Part shown: piece by piece, positions 50,083 through 59,280 of the stretch
How positions within the stretch are numbered: position 1 is the first letter of the stretch
Layout of the letters: each line of letters starts with the position of its first letter
Assembly (NCBI RefSeq): GCF_002847445.1
Contig: NZ_CP025430.1
Coordinates: 186,001-250,000 of the forward strand
DNA from: Paracoccus zhejiangensis
GTDB taxonomy: Bacteria > Pseudomonadota > Alphaproteobacteria > Rhodobacterales > Rhodobacteraceae
Length of the DNA: 64,000 nucleotides
Reading direction: 5' to 3'
Notes under the pieces: model-generated
Told to the model about the DNA's origin: nothing
The model's input: the letters and a program-made list of their open reading frames with translations, nothing else
The model's database searches: none
Program-made: the position numbers and the translations under genes

Positions 50083-50115
50083 AAGGGGTGCGGCCGTCTT
50101 GGCCGTGCCCCTTTT
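50083..50115 (+). terminator. Terminator between 3-hydroxybutyrate dehydrogenase and LysR genes
   Basis: AAGGGGTGCGGCC (50083-50095) pairs with GGCCGTGCCCCTT (50101-50113), including two G-T wobbles, with the loop GTCTT. T residues run 50112-50115. The LysR stop on the other strand is at 50117, so the structure can serve both. Confidence 0.8.
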
Positions 50116-50116
50116 C

Positions 50117-50995
50117 TCATCGGTCGGCGGCGGCCTCGGCCAGGATGAACTGGCGGAAGGCGCGGATCGCCGGGCGGTTGCGCCGCGCCTCTGGATAGAC
50201 CAGCCAATAGGATTTGCCGTTGCCACAGGTCATCTGGAAGGGCTGGGCCAGGCTGCCCGTCGCCAGCTCGTAGCGGAAGAAGCGCGGGGTCAGCACCGCC
50301 ACGCCCTGACCGGCAATGGCGGCGCGGGCCTCGTGGATCTGGGTGCCGAGGTCCGGCGTCGGGCTGGCGGCCTCGGGCAGGTCCGCGATCCCGGCCTTGC
50401 AGAACCACATCGCCCAATGCGGATCGCCCGAGTCGATCCGGGGCAGGGTCAGAAGTTCTGCCGGGTCGGTCAACCGGCGACCCTCCAGCAGGCGCGGGGA
50501 CAGCATCGGGGTGATCTCGAAATCGAACAGCCGATGCGCGGTCAGACCCGGCCAGTCGCCATGGCCAAAGCGGATCGCCAGGTCGAAATCGTCGCGGGCG
50601 AAGTTGATGTTCTTGTCGCTGGCATCCAGCCGCAGCGCCAGCTCGGGGTGATCCATCTGGAAGCGCCCCAGCCGCTCGGCCAGCCAGTTCCCCGACAGGG
50701 TGACCGGGGTGGTGATCGACAGAGTTGAGGCCCGGCCCGAACTGTCGGCATAGGCATTGCGCAACAGGTCAAAGGCCTGCGTGGTGGGCAGGGCAAGCCG
50801 CTCGCCCAGCTCGGTCAGTTGCAGTGCGCGGGGCTGGCGCAGGAACAGGGCCTGACCCAGACGTTCCTCCAGCAGCTTGATCTGGTAGCTGATCCCGGCC
50901 TGGGTCAGGCCCAGCTCGTCCGCCGCCTTGGTGAACGACAGGTGCCGGGCGGCCGATTCAAAGGCGCGGATGGCGGCGAGGGGCGGGAGCTGCAT
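50117..50995 (-). CDS. LysR-family transcriptional regulator (GcvA-like)
   Basis: The 292-residue protein opens MQLPPLAAIRAFESAARHLS and FTKAADELGLTQAGISYQIK, the GcvA/AmpR-type LysR HTH, followed by a substrate-binding domain (LSITTPVTLSGNWLAERLGR). It diverges from a short DUF1127-like gene 114 bases away. The target cannot be named; many such regulators control their divergent neighbour, and here that is a very small protein gene. Its stop is two bases from a terminator shared with the hydroxybutyrate dehydrogenase gene. Confidence 0.87.
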   Translation of the reverse strand: MQLPPLAAIRAFESAARHLSFTKAADELGLTQAGISYQIKLLEERLGQALFLRQPRALQLTELGERLALPTTQAFDLLRNAYADSSGRASTLSITTPVTLSGNWLAERLGRFQMDHPELALRLDASDKNINFARDDFDLAIRFGHGDWPGLTAHRLFDFEITPMLSPRLLEGRRLTDPAELLTLPRIDSGDPHWAMWFCKAGIADLPEAASPTPDLGTQIHEARAAIAGQGVAVLTPRFFRYELATGSLAQPFQMTCGNGKSYWLVYPEARRNRPAIRAFRQFILAEAAADR

Positions 50996-51109
50996 AAGCT
51001 GGCCTTATGAACGGTTGCCGGGTCTTTGTTGGATATGGCCCGCAAATCATAGCAGCTTGGTGGCATGGATCAACCGCCTGAAACAGTCAGGCTTGAAATG
51101 GAGGACATC

Positions 51110-51352
51110 ATGTCCAGCGAAACCTGCAACCTGTCGCGCCCGTCCCGCCTGTCCCTCTTCTGGTCGCGCGCCATCGATCTGGCCGTGTGGCTCTGGCCCG
51201 AGGGGGCGATGCCGACCCATCCCTGCGCCAGCCGCGTCACCCGCGATCTGGCGCGCGACCTGCGCTATGTGCCCGAGCATCTGCGCCGCGACATCGGGCT
51301 GGATGGCGGGGCAAGGCTTGAGCGCGATCCCATGCCCTATTGGCCGCTTTAG
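51110..51352 (+). CDS. Small DUF1127-like protein (80 aa)
   Basis: From ATG 51110, behind GGAGG (51100-51104), the protein is MSSETCNLSRPSRLSLFWSR, then a hydrophobic and basic middle (AIDLAVWLWPEGAMPTHPCA), and RDLARDLRYVPEHLRRDIGL. The terminal LRYVPEHLRRDIGL resembles DUF1127/YjiS proteins, whose conserved end is L-x-D-I-G-L. Small DUF1127 proteins bind RNA and tune phosphate and central-carbon metabolism in some alphaproteobacteria. It diverges from the LysR gene and converges on the aminotransferase with six bases between. Confidence 0.68.
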   Translation: MSSETCNLSRPSRLSLFWSRAIDLAVWLWPEGAMPTHPCASRVTRDLARDLRYVPEHLRRDIGLDGGARLERDPMPYWPL

Positions 51353-51358
51353 GGCCGC

Positions 51359-53052
<1,694 letters not shown>

Positions 53053-53060
<8 letters not shown>

Positions 53061-53328
53061 CGATCAGCGGCTGCGGCGCCTGAGGATGCGCAGCTGGCGG
53101 CGCGGGATGAAGGAAATGGACCTGATCCTCGGCCCCTTCGCCGACGGGCCGCTGGCCGATCTGTCCGAACCGATGATGGCGCAATACGAGGCGCTGATGT
53201 CCGAGAACGATCAGGACCTCTACCTGTGGATCACCGCCCGCATTGCCGGGCGCGAGGGCGGACCAGCGGAGCTGGCGCCGCTTCTCGACGTGATTGCCAG
53301 CCATGCCGGCGCGCGGCTGCGTGGCTGA
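53053..53328 (+). CDS. sdhE: FAD assembly factor SdhE
   Basis: This 91-residue helical protein carries the SdhE signature R17-G-M-K-E21 (RRGMKEMDLILGPF), and the rest is the five-helix fold with LSEPMMAQYEALMSENDQDL. SdhE binds the flavoprotein SdhA (and FrdA) and promotes covalent FAD attachment in succinate dehydrogenase. The ATG at 53053 has CAGGGGG about seven bases upstream. Its start lies inside the end of the XRE gene, so it is co-translated. Confidence 0.93.
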
Positions 53329-53449
53329 TCTGCGTGGTTAACCGGGCGCATCATATTTTAGGCAAGGCGCGCGGGGAAAGCGGCGCCGATTAACCGGAGA
53401 TTCGGGTTTTTCGGGCAAGGTCATCTTCAGGACAGTCAGATCAGGACGG

Positions 53450-53980
53450 ATGATGACCATGCTTGCACCCGCGCGACGCGATTTCGTGGATGCGTCGCGG
53501 CCCGCTGGTGACAACGGCGAAGCAACGGCCGCGACCTATCTCGAGGCGCTGCAATTGCTGGAGCGTCTGCACCGCCTGATGCAGGATCTGGTCAAGGATG
53601 AGTTCGAGCGGCTGGGGCGGCAGGATCTCAACCCGGTTCAGGCGCTGATCCTCTATAACCTCGGTGAATCAGAGGTTTCGGCCGGAGAGCTGAGATCCCG
53701 CGGCATGTACCAGGGCAGCAATGTCAGCTATAACCTGAAGAAGCTGGTCAGCATGGGCTACGTCCATCACGAGCGTTGCGATCTGGATCGCCGTTCGGTC
53801 CGGGTGCGGCTGACCGAGGCCGGGCAGGAGGTGCGGCAGATCGTGCTGGGCCTGTTCCGCCGCCATGCCGATCAGCTCGCCATGTCGGGCGTGCTGGACG
53901 ATCCGCCGCTGGCACAGGTGAACCTGCAGGCACGCCGCATCGAACGTTACTGGACTGAGCAGATCCGCTATATCTATTGA
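53450..53980 (+). CDS. MarR-family transcriptional regulator (LdtR-like)
   Basis: The 176-residue winged-helix protein has a dimerisation helix at the N-terminus (YLEALQLLERLHRLMQDLVK) and the recognition region LNPVQALILYNLGESEVSAG, then ELRSRGMYQGSNVSYNLKKL and VSMGYVHHERCDLDRRSVRV. These are typical of MarR, and the RGMYQGSNVSYNLKKLV block matches the LdtR/VisN-type alphaproteobacterial subgroup as I recall it. Targets are unknown. Start codons at 53450, 53453 and 53459 are all usable; AGGA at 53443 favours one of the first two. Confidence 0.85.
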   Translation: MMTMLAPARRDFVDASRPAGDNGEATAATYLEALQLLERLHRLMQDLVKDEFERLGRQDLNPVQALILYNLGESEVSAGELRSRGMYQGSNVSYNLKKLVSMGYVHHERCDLDRRSVRVRLTEAGQEVRQIVLGLFRRHADQLAMSGVLDDPPLAQVNLQARRIERYWTEQIRYIY

Positions 53981-54001
53981 CCTTGTTCCCGAGTGTGCGG
54001 A

Positions 54002-54030
54002 GAGGCCCGCGCGCCGGACGCGCGGGCCTC
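54002..54030. terminator. 12-bp perfect GC stem after the MarR-type gene, likely terminator
   Basis: GAGGCCCGCGCG (54002-54013) pairs exactly with CGCGCGGGCCTC (54019-54030) around CCGGA. There is no T run after it (TCGCAGCTT), so termination is unproven; Rho-independent-like hairpins without T runs are frequent in this GC-rich DNA. Confidence 0.5.
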
Positions 54031-54247
54031 GCAGCTTGTCCTGCCTCTGCGTGGATGCCGAAGCCCCGCGGGAGGACTCTCCCGGGCGAGGTAGATGGGT
54101 CAGTCCCTGGCGCGCGCGGCCCGAGGTGGCAGATTTCCGCAGAGCGCAGCCCACCCGGGGAAAATTCGCCCGAATTTCGCCCCTGTCCCTTGCGCAAACG
54201 ACCCGGGCTTGCCACCATTGGGCCAGAGCCTTTTCAGGAGTCGCTTT

Positions 54248-55330
54248 TTGGGTCTGAACCCGACTACCCCCGCTGCCCCCGCCGCCAGTGAAACGCTGCT
54301 GGAATTCCCTGATAATCGCCTGCTGATTGATCTCTGCGGTGCCAATGACCGGCATCTGGCGCGGATCGAAGAGGCCTTGGGCGTGCATATCCTGCGGCGC
54401 GGCAATCTTCTGGCCATCGTCGGACCGATCGAGGCGCAGACCGAGGCGGCGCAGGTGCTGCGCGCGCTTTACGCCCGGCTGGAACAGGGGCGCGCGGTCG
54501 AGATGGGCGAGGTCGAGGCGGCCCTGCGCATGGGCGGCGAGGCCGCGCCCGAAACCTCGCCGATCGAACAGCTCGAGATGTTCGCCGCCGGCAATTACGA
54601 GCTGCGCACCCGCAAGAAATCGGTCGAACCGCGCACCGAGGCGCAAAAAGCCTATGTCCGCGCGCTGTTCGAGAATGAACTGGCCTTCGGCATCGGCCCG
54701 GCCGGCACCGGCAAGACCTACCTGGCGGTGGCGGTGGGCGTCACCATGCTGATCAGCGGTCAGGTCGACAAGATCATCCTGTCGCGCCCTGCTGTCGAGG
54801 CGGGCGAGCGCCTGGGGTTCCTGCCCGGCGACATGAAGGAGAAGGTCGATCCCTACATGCAGCCGCTCTATGACGCGCTGAACGACTTCCTGCCCGGCAA
54901 GCAGATGCAGAAGCTGATGGAGGAAAAGCGCATCGAGATCGCGCCCTTGGCCTTCATGCGCGGGCGCACGCTGGCCAATGCCTTCGTGGTGCTGGACGAG
55001 GCGCAGAACGCCTCGACCATGCAGATGAAGATGTTCCTGACCCGTCTGGGTGAAGGCTCGCGCATGGTCATCACCGGCGACCGCACGCAGATCGACCTGC
55101 CGCGCGGCACCCAGTCGGGGCTGGTCGATGCCGAGCATATTCTGAATGATATCAAGGGGATCAGTTTCAGCTATTTCACCGCCAAGGACGTGGTTCGCCA
55201 CCCGCTGGTCGCCAAGATCATCATGGCCTATGACGCCGAGGCCGAGGCGGCACTGGCGCGCGGCGAAACGGATGACATGCGCGGCAGCTATATCCCGCGG
55301 CGCCCGCGCCGGGTCGAGGCCGATGGCTGA
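54248..55330 (+). CDS. phoH: PhoH-family ATPase
   Basis: The protein is 360 residues when started at TTG 54248, which has CAGGAG (54235-54240) seven bases before it. The N-terminal KH-like part (LIDLCGANDRHLARIEEALG) is followed by the P-loop GPAGTGKT near 150-157, RPAVEAGERLGFLPGDMKEK, DEAQNAS (Walker B) and TGDRTQIDLPRGTQSGL. This is the PhoH/YbeZ type, an ATPase linked to ribosome assembly and RNA decay. An in-frame ATG far upstream would add about 50 low-complexity residues and is unlikely. It begins a phoH-ybeY-ybeX cluster. Confidence 0.93.
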   Translation: MGLNPTTPAAPAASETLLEFPDNRLLIDLCGANDRHLARIEEALGVHILRRGNLLAIVGPIEAQTEAAQVLRALYARLEQGRAVEMGEVEAALRMGGEAAPETSPIEQLEMFAAGNYELRTRKKSVEPRTEAQKAYVRALFENELAFGIGPAGTGKTYLAVAVGVTMLISGQVDKIILSRPAVEAGERLGFLPGDMKEKVDPYMQPLYDALNDFLPGKQMQKLMEEKRIEIAPLAFMRGRTLANAFVVLDEAQNASTMQMKMFLTRLGEGSRMVITGDRTQIDLPRGTQSGLVDAEHILNDIKGISFSYFTAKDVVRHPLVAKIIMAYDAEAEAALARGETDDMRGSYIPRRPRRVEADG

Positions 55331-55877
55331 GCCGATGTCCATGACCCCCGAACATGAACCCGGCGAGGCGGAAGACGAACCTCCGTCTCCGATGCCGCCC
55401 GATGTGGTGATCGAGGACGAGCGGTGGGAAGAGGCCGGACTGGAGCCTCTGGCCGAACGTGCGCTCGATGCCCTGCAACTGTGGCTCGGCGCCACGGGCG
55501 AGATCGTGGTCATGGGCTGCGACGATGCCCGCATCGCCGCGCTGAACGCCGATTTCCGTGGCAAGCCGCGCGCCACCAACGTCCTCTCCTGGCCCTCGGT
55601 CGAGCATCAGCCGCATGAGCCCGGCGACCGGCCCGACCTGCCCGAGGACGAGGAATGGGGCGATATCGCCATTTCCTTCGACACCTGCGCCGCCGAGGCC
55701 GAGGCGCAGGGCAAGCCCTTTGACCATCATGTCATCCACCTTCTGATCCATGCCGGGTTGCATCTGGTCGGCTATGACCATGAAAACGACGCCGACGCCG
55801 AAACCATGGAGGCGGTCGAGCGTTCAATCCTGTTCAACCTTGGCATTCCCGATCCGTATTCAGAGTCACGCATATGA
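55323..55877 (+). CDS. ybeY: Endoribonuclease YbeY
   Basis: The 184-residue protein of the UPF0054 family has the zinc motif HLLIHAGLHLVGYDHEND (H-x3-H-x5-H near 143-153). YbeY processes the 3' end of 16S rRNA and helps ribosome quality control. The N-terminal extension (EHEPGEAEDEPPSPMPPD) is acidic and proline-rich. It starts eight bases before the phoH stop and is followed by the CBS-domain gene with a 4-base overlap, so the three are one transcript. Confidence 0.93.
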   Translation: MAEPMSMTPEHEPGEAEDEPPSPMPPDVVIEDERWEEAGLEPLAERALDALQLWLGATGEIVVMGCDDARIAALNADFRGKPRATNVLSWPSVEHQPHEPGDRPDLPEDEEWGDIAISFDTCAAEAEAQGKPFDHHVIHLLIHAGLHLVGYDHENDADAETMEAVERSILFNLGIPDPYSESRI

Positions 55878-56785
55878 GTTCCGAACCCCGATCTAGCACC
55901 CCTCCGCTTCGCGGCGAACCGGCCGGCACGGCCGATGGCGTCGGAGGCGACGGACGCGACCTGCCCAGTCAACGTGGCTTCCTGGGACGCTTCTTCGGCG
56001 AGATCTTTGGCAGCGAGGACGAGAGGGCAGGTGACGAGGCCGAGGCCGAGGACAGCAGCCCGACTGCCCATCCCGCGCCCGGCATGGTCAACTTGCGGCG
56101 GATGCGCGTCGATGACGTGGCCATCCCCAAGGTCGAGATCGTGGCCGCGCCCTCGAACATCTCGCTGGACGACCTGGTCGAGATGTTCCGCGAGCACGGC
56201 TTTTCCCGCATCCCGGTCTTTCGCGGCACGCTGGACAGCCCGCTTGGCCTGATCCACCTGAAGGACCTCGCGCTGAAACACGGTTTCGGCAAGGGCGGGC
56301 GCTTCACGCTGCGACCGATGCTGCGGCCACTGCTCTATGTGCCGCCGTCGATGCCAATCGGCGTGCTCTTGCAGCAGATGCAGCAGAAGCGGATGCATAT
56401 GGCGCTGGTCATCGACGAATATGGCGGGGTCGACGGGCTGGTGACGATCGAGGACCTGATCGAGCAGGTGATCGGCGAGATCGAGGACGAGCATGACGAG
56501 ACCGAGGGCGGTCTCTGGGTCAGCGAGAAGCCGGGCCAATGGCTGATCCAGGCCCGCGCGCCGTTGTCCGATGTCGAGGCCGAGACCGGGCTGCGCCTTG
56601 GCAGCGAGGATCAGGATGAAGAGATCGACACGCTTGGCGGGCTGATCTTCATGATGACCGGCCGCATTCCGCTGCGCGGCGAAGTGATCGGGCATGATTC
56701 CGGTGCGGAGTTCGAGGTGGTCGATGCCGATCCGCGGCGGATCAAGCGGGTGCGGCTGCGCGCGCCCAATGTCGCCGCCGAGTAG
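55874..56785 (+). CDS. ybeX: CBS-domain protein of the YbeX/CorC family
   Basis: This 303-residue soluble protein has a tandem CBS pair at about 75-200 (RMRVDDVAIPKVEIV, PSNISLDDLVEMFREHGFSR, HLKDLALKHGFGKGG, YGGVDGLVTIEDLIEQVIGE) and a C-terminal CorC_HlyC domain. It is the YbeX/CorC type without membrane helices, implicated in magnesium handling and ribosome or rRNA metabolism. ATG 55874 overlaps the ybeY stop by four bases. No lnt gene follows, unlike in many other Proteobacteria; a repeat and a convergent gene come next. Confidence 0.9.
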   Translation: MSSEPRSSTPPLRGEPAGTADGVGGDGRDLPSQRGFLGRFFGEIFGSEDERAGDEAEAEDSSPTAHPAPGMVNLRRMRVDDVAIPKVEIVAAPSNISLDDLVEMFREHGFSRIPVFRGTLDSPLGLIHLKDLALKHGFGKGGRFTLRPMLRPLLYVPPSMPIGVLLQQMQQKRMHMALVIDEYGGVDGLVTIEDLIEQVIGEIEDEHDETEGGLWVSEKPGQWLIQARAPLSDVEAETGLRLGSEDQDEEIDTLGGLIFMMTGRIPLRGEVIGHDSGAEFEVVDADPRRIKRVRLRAPNVAAE

Positions 56786-56790
56786 GCTGC

Positions 56791-56833
56791 GCCGCCGGAG
56801 CCTCCGGCGGGGATATTTTTGCCAAGCTGAAAG
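56791..56833 (+). repeat. Intergenic repeat with GC-rich hairpin, copy 2
   Basis: CCGCCGGAG pairs with CTCCGGCGG (about 56793-56811), followed by GGATATTTTTGCC and AAGCTGAAA. The end resembles the 37577-37643 copy read on its minus strand (GGATATTTGCGCCAAGATGAAA). Hairpin plus T-run could also end the ybeX transcript. As I recall, such elements are scattered between genes in Rhodobacteraceae. Confidence 0.55.
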
Positions 56834-56835
56834 CC

Positions 56836-57654
56836 TCAGCCCAGGGCGGCGAAAGCCGGGGCATGGGTGATGGTCGCGCCGGGCTGCAGGCCCGCGCCGA
56901 TGGCCTGCAGATAGGGGCCGGCATAGGGCGATTTCAGCTCCACGGGCTGGAAGCCGAAGCGGCTGTAATAGGCCGGATCGCCCAAGAGGATGAGGCTGTA
57001 GCCCGGCCGGGCGGCGATGGCGGCGCGGATCAGGGCGGAGCCAATACCGCGTCCGTGCAGCGCAGGAGCGACCGCAACCGGCGCCAGCGCCAGCGCCGGG
57101 AAGGGGGCCGAGATCGGCGACAGGGCCAGATGGCCAAGTATGGTGCCGCCCTGAGCGGCGACCAGCGAGAGGTTCAGATCACCGTCGCGGCGCAGGGCAT
57201 CGACCAGCACAGCCTCGTCCGCGCCGCCGAAGGCCGCGAGGTTCAGCGCGTGGATGGCCTGCTGGTCGGCGGGCGTTTCCGCGCGCAGGTACGGGATCAC
57301 CTCGCTGCGGGTGAAGTCGCGCCGGATCCCGGTCGAGGACCGGCCCCAGTCGCTGGCCTTCATGCGTGCCTGATGGGCCGCGTAGGCCTCGGCATCGGCG
57401 AAGAGTTCGTCGAGCGTCCAAACCATCGGGTCCTCGCTTTGCGCAAGGTCAAAGCGCAGGTTCCCCGGTTCGGCGCGGCTGAGGCGGCTGTGATCGGGCA
57501 GAAGCGTCAGCGCGGTCAGCATCTCGGCGGTCCCGGCGCAGATAAGGCGCCCGGTCAGGGCGATCATCGGGCGGTCGAGGGCGATGGGCGTGCCCGTGTC
57601 GTCGCAGGCTGCGGCGGGGTGGTAGTGGTGGTGTCCGCAGGTGCAGCTGCTCAT
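56836..57654 (-). CDS. Fusion of an ABM-like domain and a GNAT acetyltransferase
   Basis: The 272-residue protein starts MSSCTCGHHHYHPAAACDDT, a metal-binding-like Cys/His segment. An antibiotic-biosynthesis-monooxygenase-like domain follows (ALTGRLICAGTAEMLTALTL near 30-60, VWTLDELFADAEAYAAHQA). The C-terminal half (from about 125) is a YhbS-type GNAT: PVAVAPALHGRGIGSALIRA with the acetyl-CoA R/Q-x-x-G-x-G/A motif, and LGDPAYYSRFGFQPV. Two catalytic domains with an unusual metal-type N-terminus suggest a specialised modification enzyme. It overlaps the DUF72 gene by four bases, reading leftward. Confidence 0.82.
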   Translation of the reverse strand: MSSCTCGHHHYHPAAACDDTGTPIALDRPMIALTGRLICAGTAEMLTALTLLPDHSRLSRAEPGNLRFDLAQSEDPMVWTLDELFADAEAYAAHQARMKASDWGRSSTGIRRDFTRSEVIPYLRAETPADQQAIHALNLAAFGGADEAVLVDALRRDGDLNLSLVAAQGGTILGHLALSPISAPFPALALAPVAVAPALHGRGIGSALIRAAIAARPGYSLILLGDPAYYSRFGFQPVELKSPYAGPYLQAIGAGLQPGATITHAPAFAALG

Positions 57655-58382
57655 GCCAGCCTCTGGATCAGGGCCTGTGCGCAGGCCGGGTTTCGGTGCT
57701 TCGCGCCAGAGATAACATAGAGATAGAGGTCGCGGCCATCGGCCATTCGGCGGGCCTCGCCCGCCCATGTCTCCAGCCCCGCCGCGTCATAGCCGCCGTC
57801 GATATCCTGCGTCCCCATCAGCCGCAGATAGGCGAAATCGGCGGTCGGGGTGTCGATATCGGGGAACCTGCTGTCGCCGGCGCGGACCAGCGCGATGTTG
57901 CGCTCGCGGCAGAGATCGGCGGCGGCGGGGTCGGCAAAGCTGAGATGCCGCGCCTCGATCGCGTGGCGCAGGGGCAAGCCGTCCTGTTCGTCGGGCAGAA
58001 GCGACAGAAATCCTGCGAAATCAGCGGGATCGAATTGCTTTGTCTCGGCCAGCTGCCAGTTGATCGGGCCAAGCTTCTGTCCGAGCCGGGTGATGCCTGA
58101 GGTCAGGAAACGCTGCACGCTGTCGCCGGCCTCGGCCAGAACGCGGCGGTTGGTGGCATAGCGGCTGGCCTTCAGCGCGAAGACGAAATCCTCGGGCGTT
58201 TCGTCATGCCATTTCTGGAAGCTCTCGGTCTTCTGGCTGCCGTAATAGGTGGCGTTGATCTCGATGCTCGTGAGCGCGCGGCTGGCGAATTCCAGCTCGC
58301 GCTTCTGCGGCAGACCCTCTGGATAGAAGGCGCCGCCGCGCCAGTCGGGAAAATTCCAGCCGCCGATGCCGATGCGGATCAT
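57651..58382 (-). CDS. DUF72 domain protein
   Basis: The 243-residue protein is of the DUF72 (YecE) family: GIGGWNFPDWRGGAFYPEGL at the start, EINATYYGSQKTESFQKW, FVFALKASRYATN, and the C-terminal YLRLMGTQDIDGGYDA. DUF72 proteins are TIM-barrel-like and of unknown activity. The gene is upstream of, and overlaps, the ABM-GNAT fusion (ATGA), so the two are co-translated. A GntR regulator lies on the same strand 67 bases away. Confidence 0.93.
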   Translation of the reverse strand: MIRIGIGGWNFPDWRGGAFYPEGLPQKRELEFASRALTSIEINATYYGSQKTESFQKWHDETPEDFVFALKASRYATNRRVLAEAGDSVQRFLTSGITRLGQKLGPINWQLAETKQFDPADFAGFLSLLPDEQDGLPLRHAIEARHLSFADPAAADLCRERNIALVRAGDSRFPDIDTPTADFAYLRLMGTQDIDGGYDAAGLETWAGEARRMADGRDLYLYVISGAKHRNPACAQALIQRLA

Positions 58383-58448
58383 GGGTTTGCTCCTCGGTTC
58401 GGGGGGAGGGTAGGGGTGGCGCTGCGCTTGCGCAACCGGATCCCCCCG

Positions 58449-59099
58449 CTACCCCTCGATCCCCCACCACCTCAGCGTCAGCTTCAGATGGTGATCGATA
58501 CGCTCCGTCACGGCCATACTGTCGCCGCTTTCCAGCGCGGTGATGATCTGCAGATGCTCCTGCATGGCCGGTCGGACCCGGTCGGGCAGGAAGTTGCGGG
58601 CGTTCTGGATGATGGCGATGCGGTTGCGGTTGGCGGCATAGGCCTGCTGCAGGAAGGGATTGTCGAGACCCGAGGCGAGGAAGTCGTGCAGCGACAGGTC
58701 GGTGGTGATCGCCCGCTGCGACAGGTCGGCGCCGGGATCGCCCTCGACCTCGGCCAGCAAGGTTTCATGCGCCCGGCGCAGGGCCGACAGGTCGGGGGTG
58801 CCGGCGGCCAGCAGCCGCCTTGCGCCCTCCTTGTCCAGCGTGGCGCGCATGTCCATGCAGGCGCGGGTGGTCTCGGGTCCGGTATCCATGATGACCACGC
58901 CGCGCTTCGGCAAGATGCGCAGCAGCGACTGTTCCTCGGCCCGCTTGATCGCCTCGCGCGTGGCCGAGAGCGGGAAGCCGATCAGTTCGACCAGTTCCGG
59001 CGTGGCCAGAAGCGCGCTGCCGCGCAGGCGGCCGCTGCGCAACTGCGCCAGCAGCATCTTGAAGGCCTGATCCGATTGCAGGTCCTCTGTCGGCTTCAT
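58449..59099 (-). CDS. GntR-family transcriptional regulator (FadR/FCD subgroup)
   Basis: The 216-residue protein has a winged HTH at the N-terminus (LQSDQAFKMLLAQLRSGRLR, GSALLATPELVELIGFPLSA, TREAIKRAEEQSLLRILPKR) and an all-helical FCD ligand domain. The FCD domain has metal-type residues D and H (TTDLSLHDFLASG; MQEHLQIITALES). ATG 59099 has AAGGAG eight bases upstream; an upstream ATG at 59144 gives extra residues and is less likely. It diverges from the YfcC-family transporter gene with 181 bases between and is its likely regulator. Confidence 0.88.
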   Translation of the reverse strand: MKPTEDLQSDQAFKMLLAQLRSGRLRGSALLATPELVELIGFPLSATREAIKRAEEQSLLRILPKRGVVIMDTGPETTRACMDMRATLDKEGARRLLAAGTPDLSALRRAHETLLAEVEGDPGADLSQRAITTDLSLHDFLASGLDNPFLQQAYAANRNRIAIIQNARNFLPDRVRPAMQEHLQIITALESGDSMAVTERIDHHLKLTLRWWGIEG

Positions 59100-59280
59100 G
59101 GTGATATCTCCTTGACCGGCCCGGCCCATTCTCAAGAAATCCAAACGACTGTATCCCGGATTCCGATATAGTCTGGTTCTTCACCTATCAGGTAACATGT
59201 TAGATGAAATATCAAGACGAATTTCAGGGAAACAGTTTCAATCCATCCGCGCAAAGGGCGCGACCAGCCGGGAGAAGACG

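Noticed and set aside
54095-54247. Upstream ATG extension of phoH
   Set aside because: The extra 51 residues are unlike the family; TTG 54248 has CAGGAG at the right distance.
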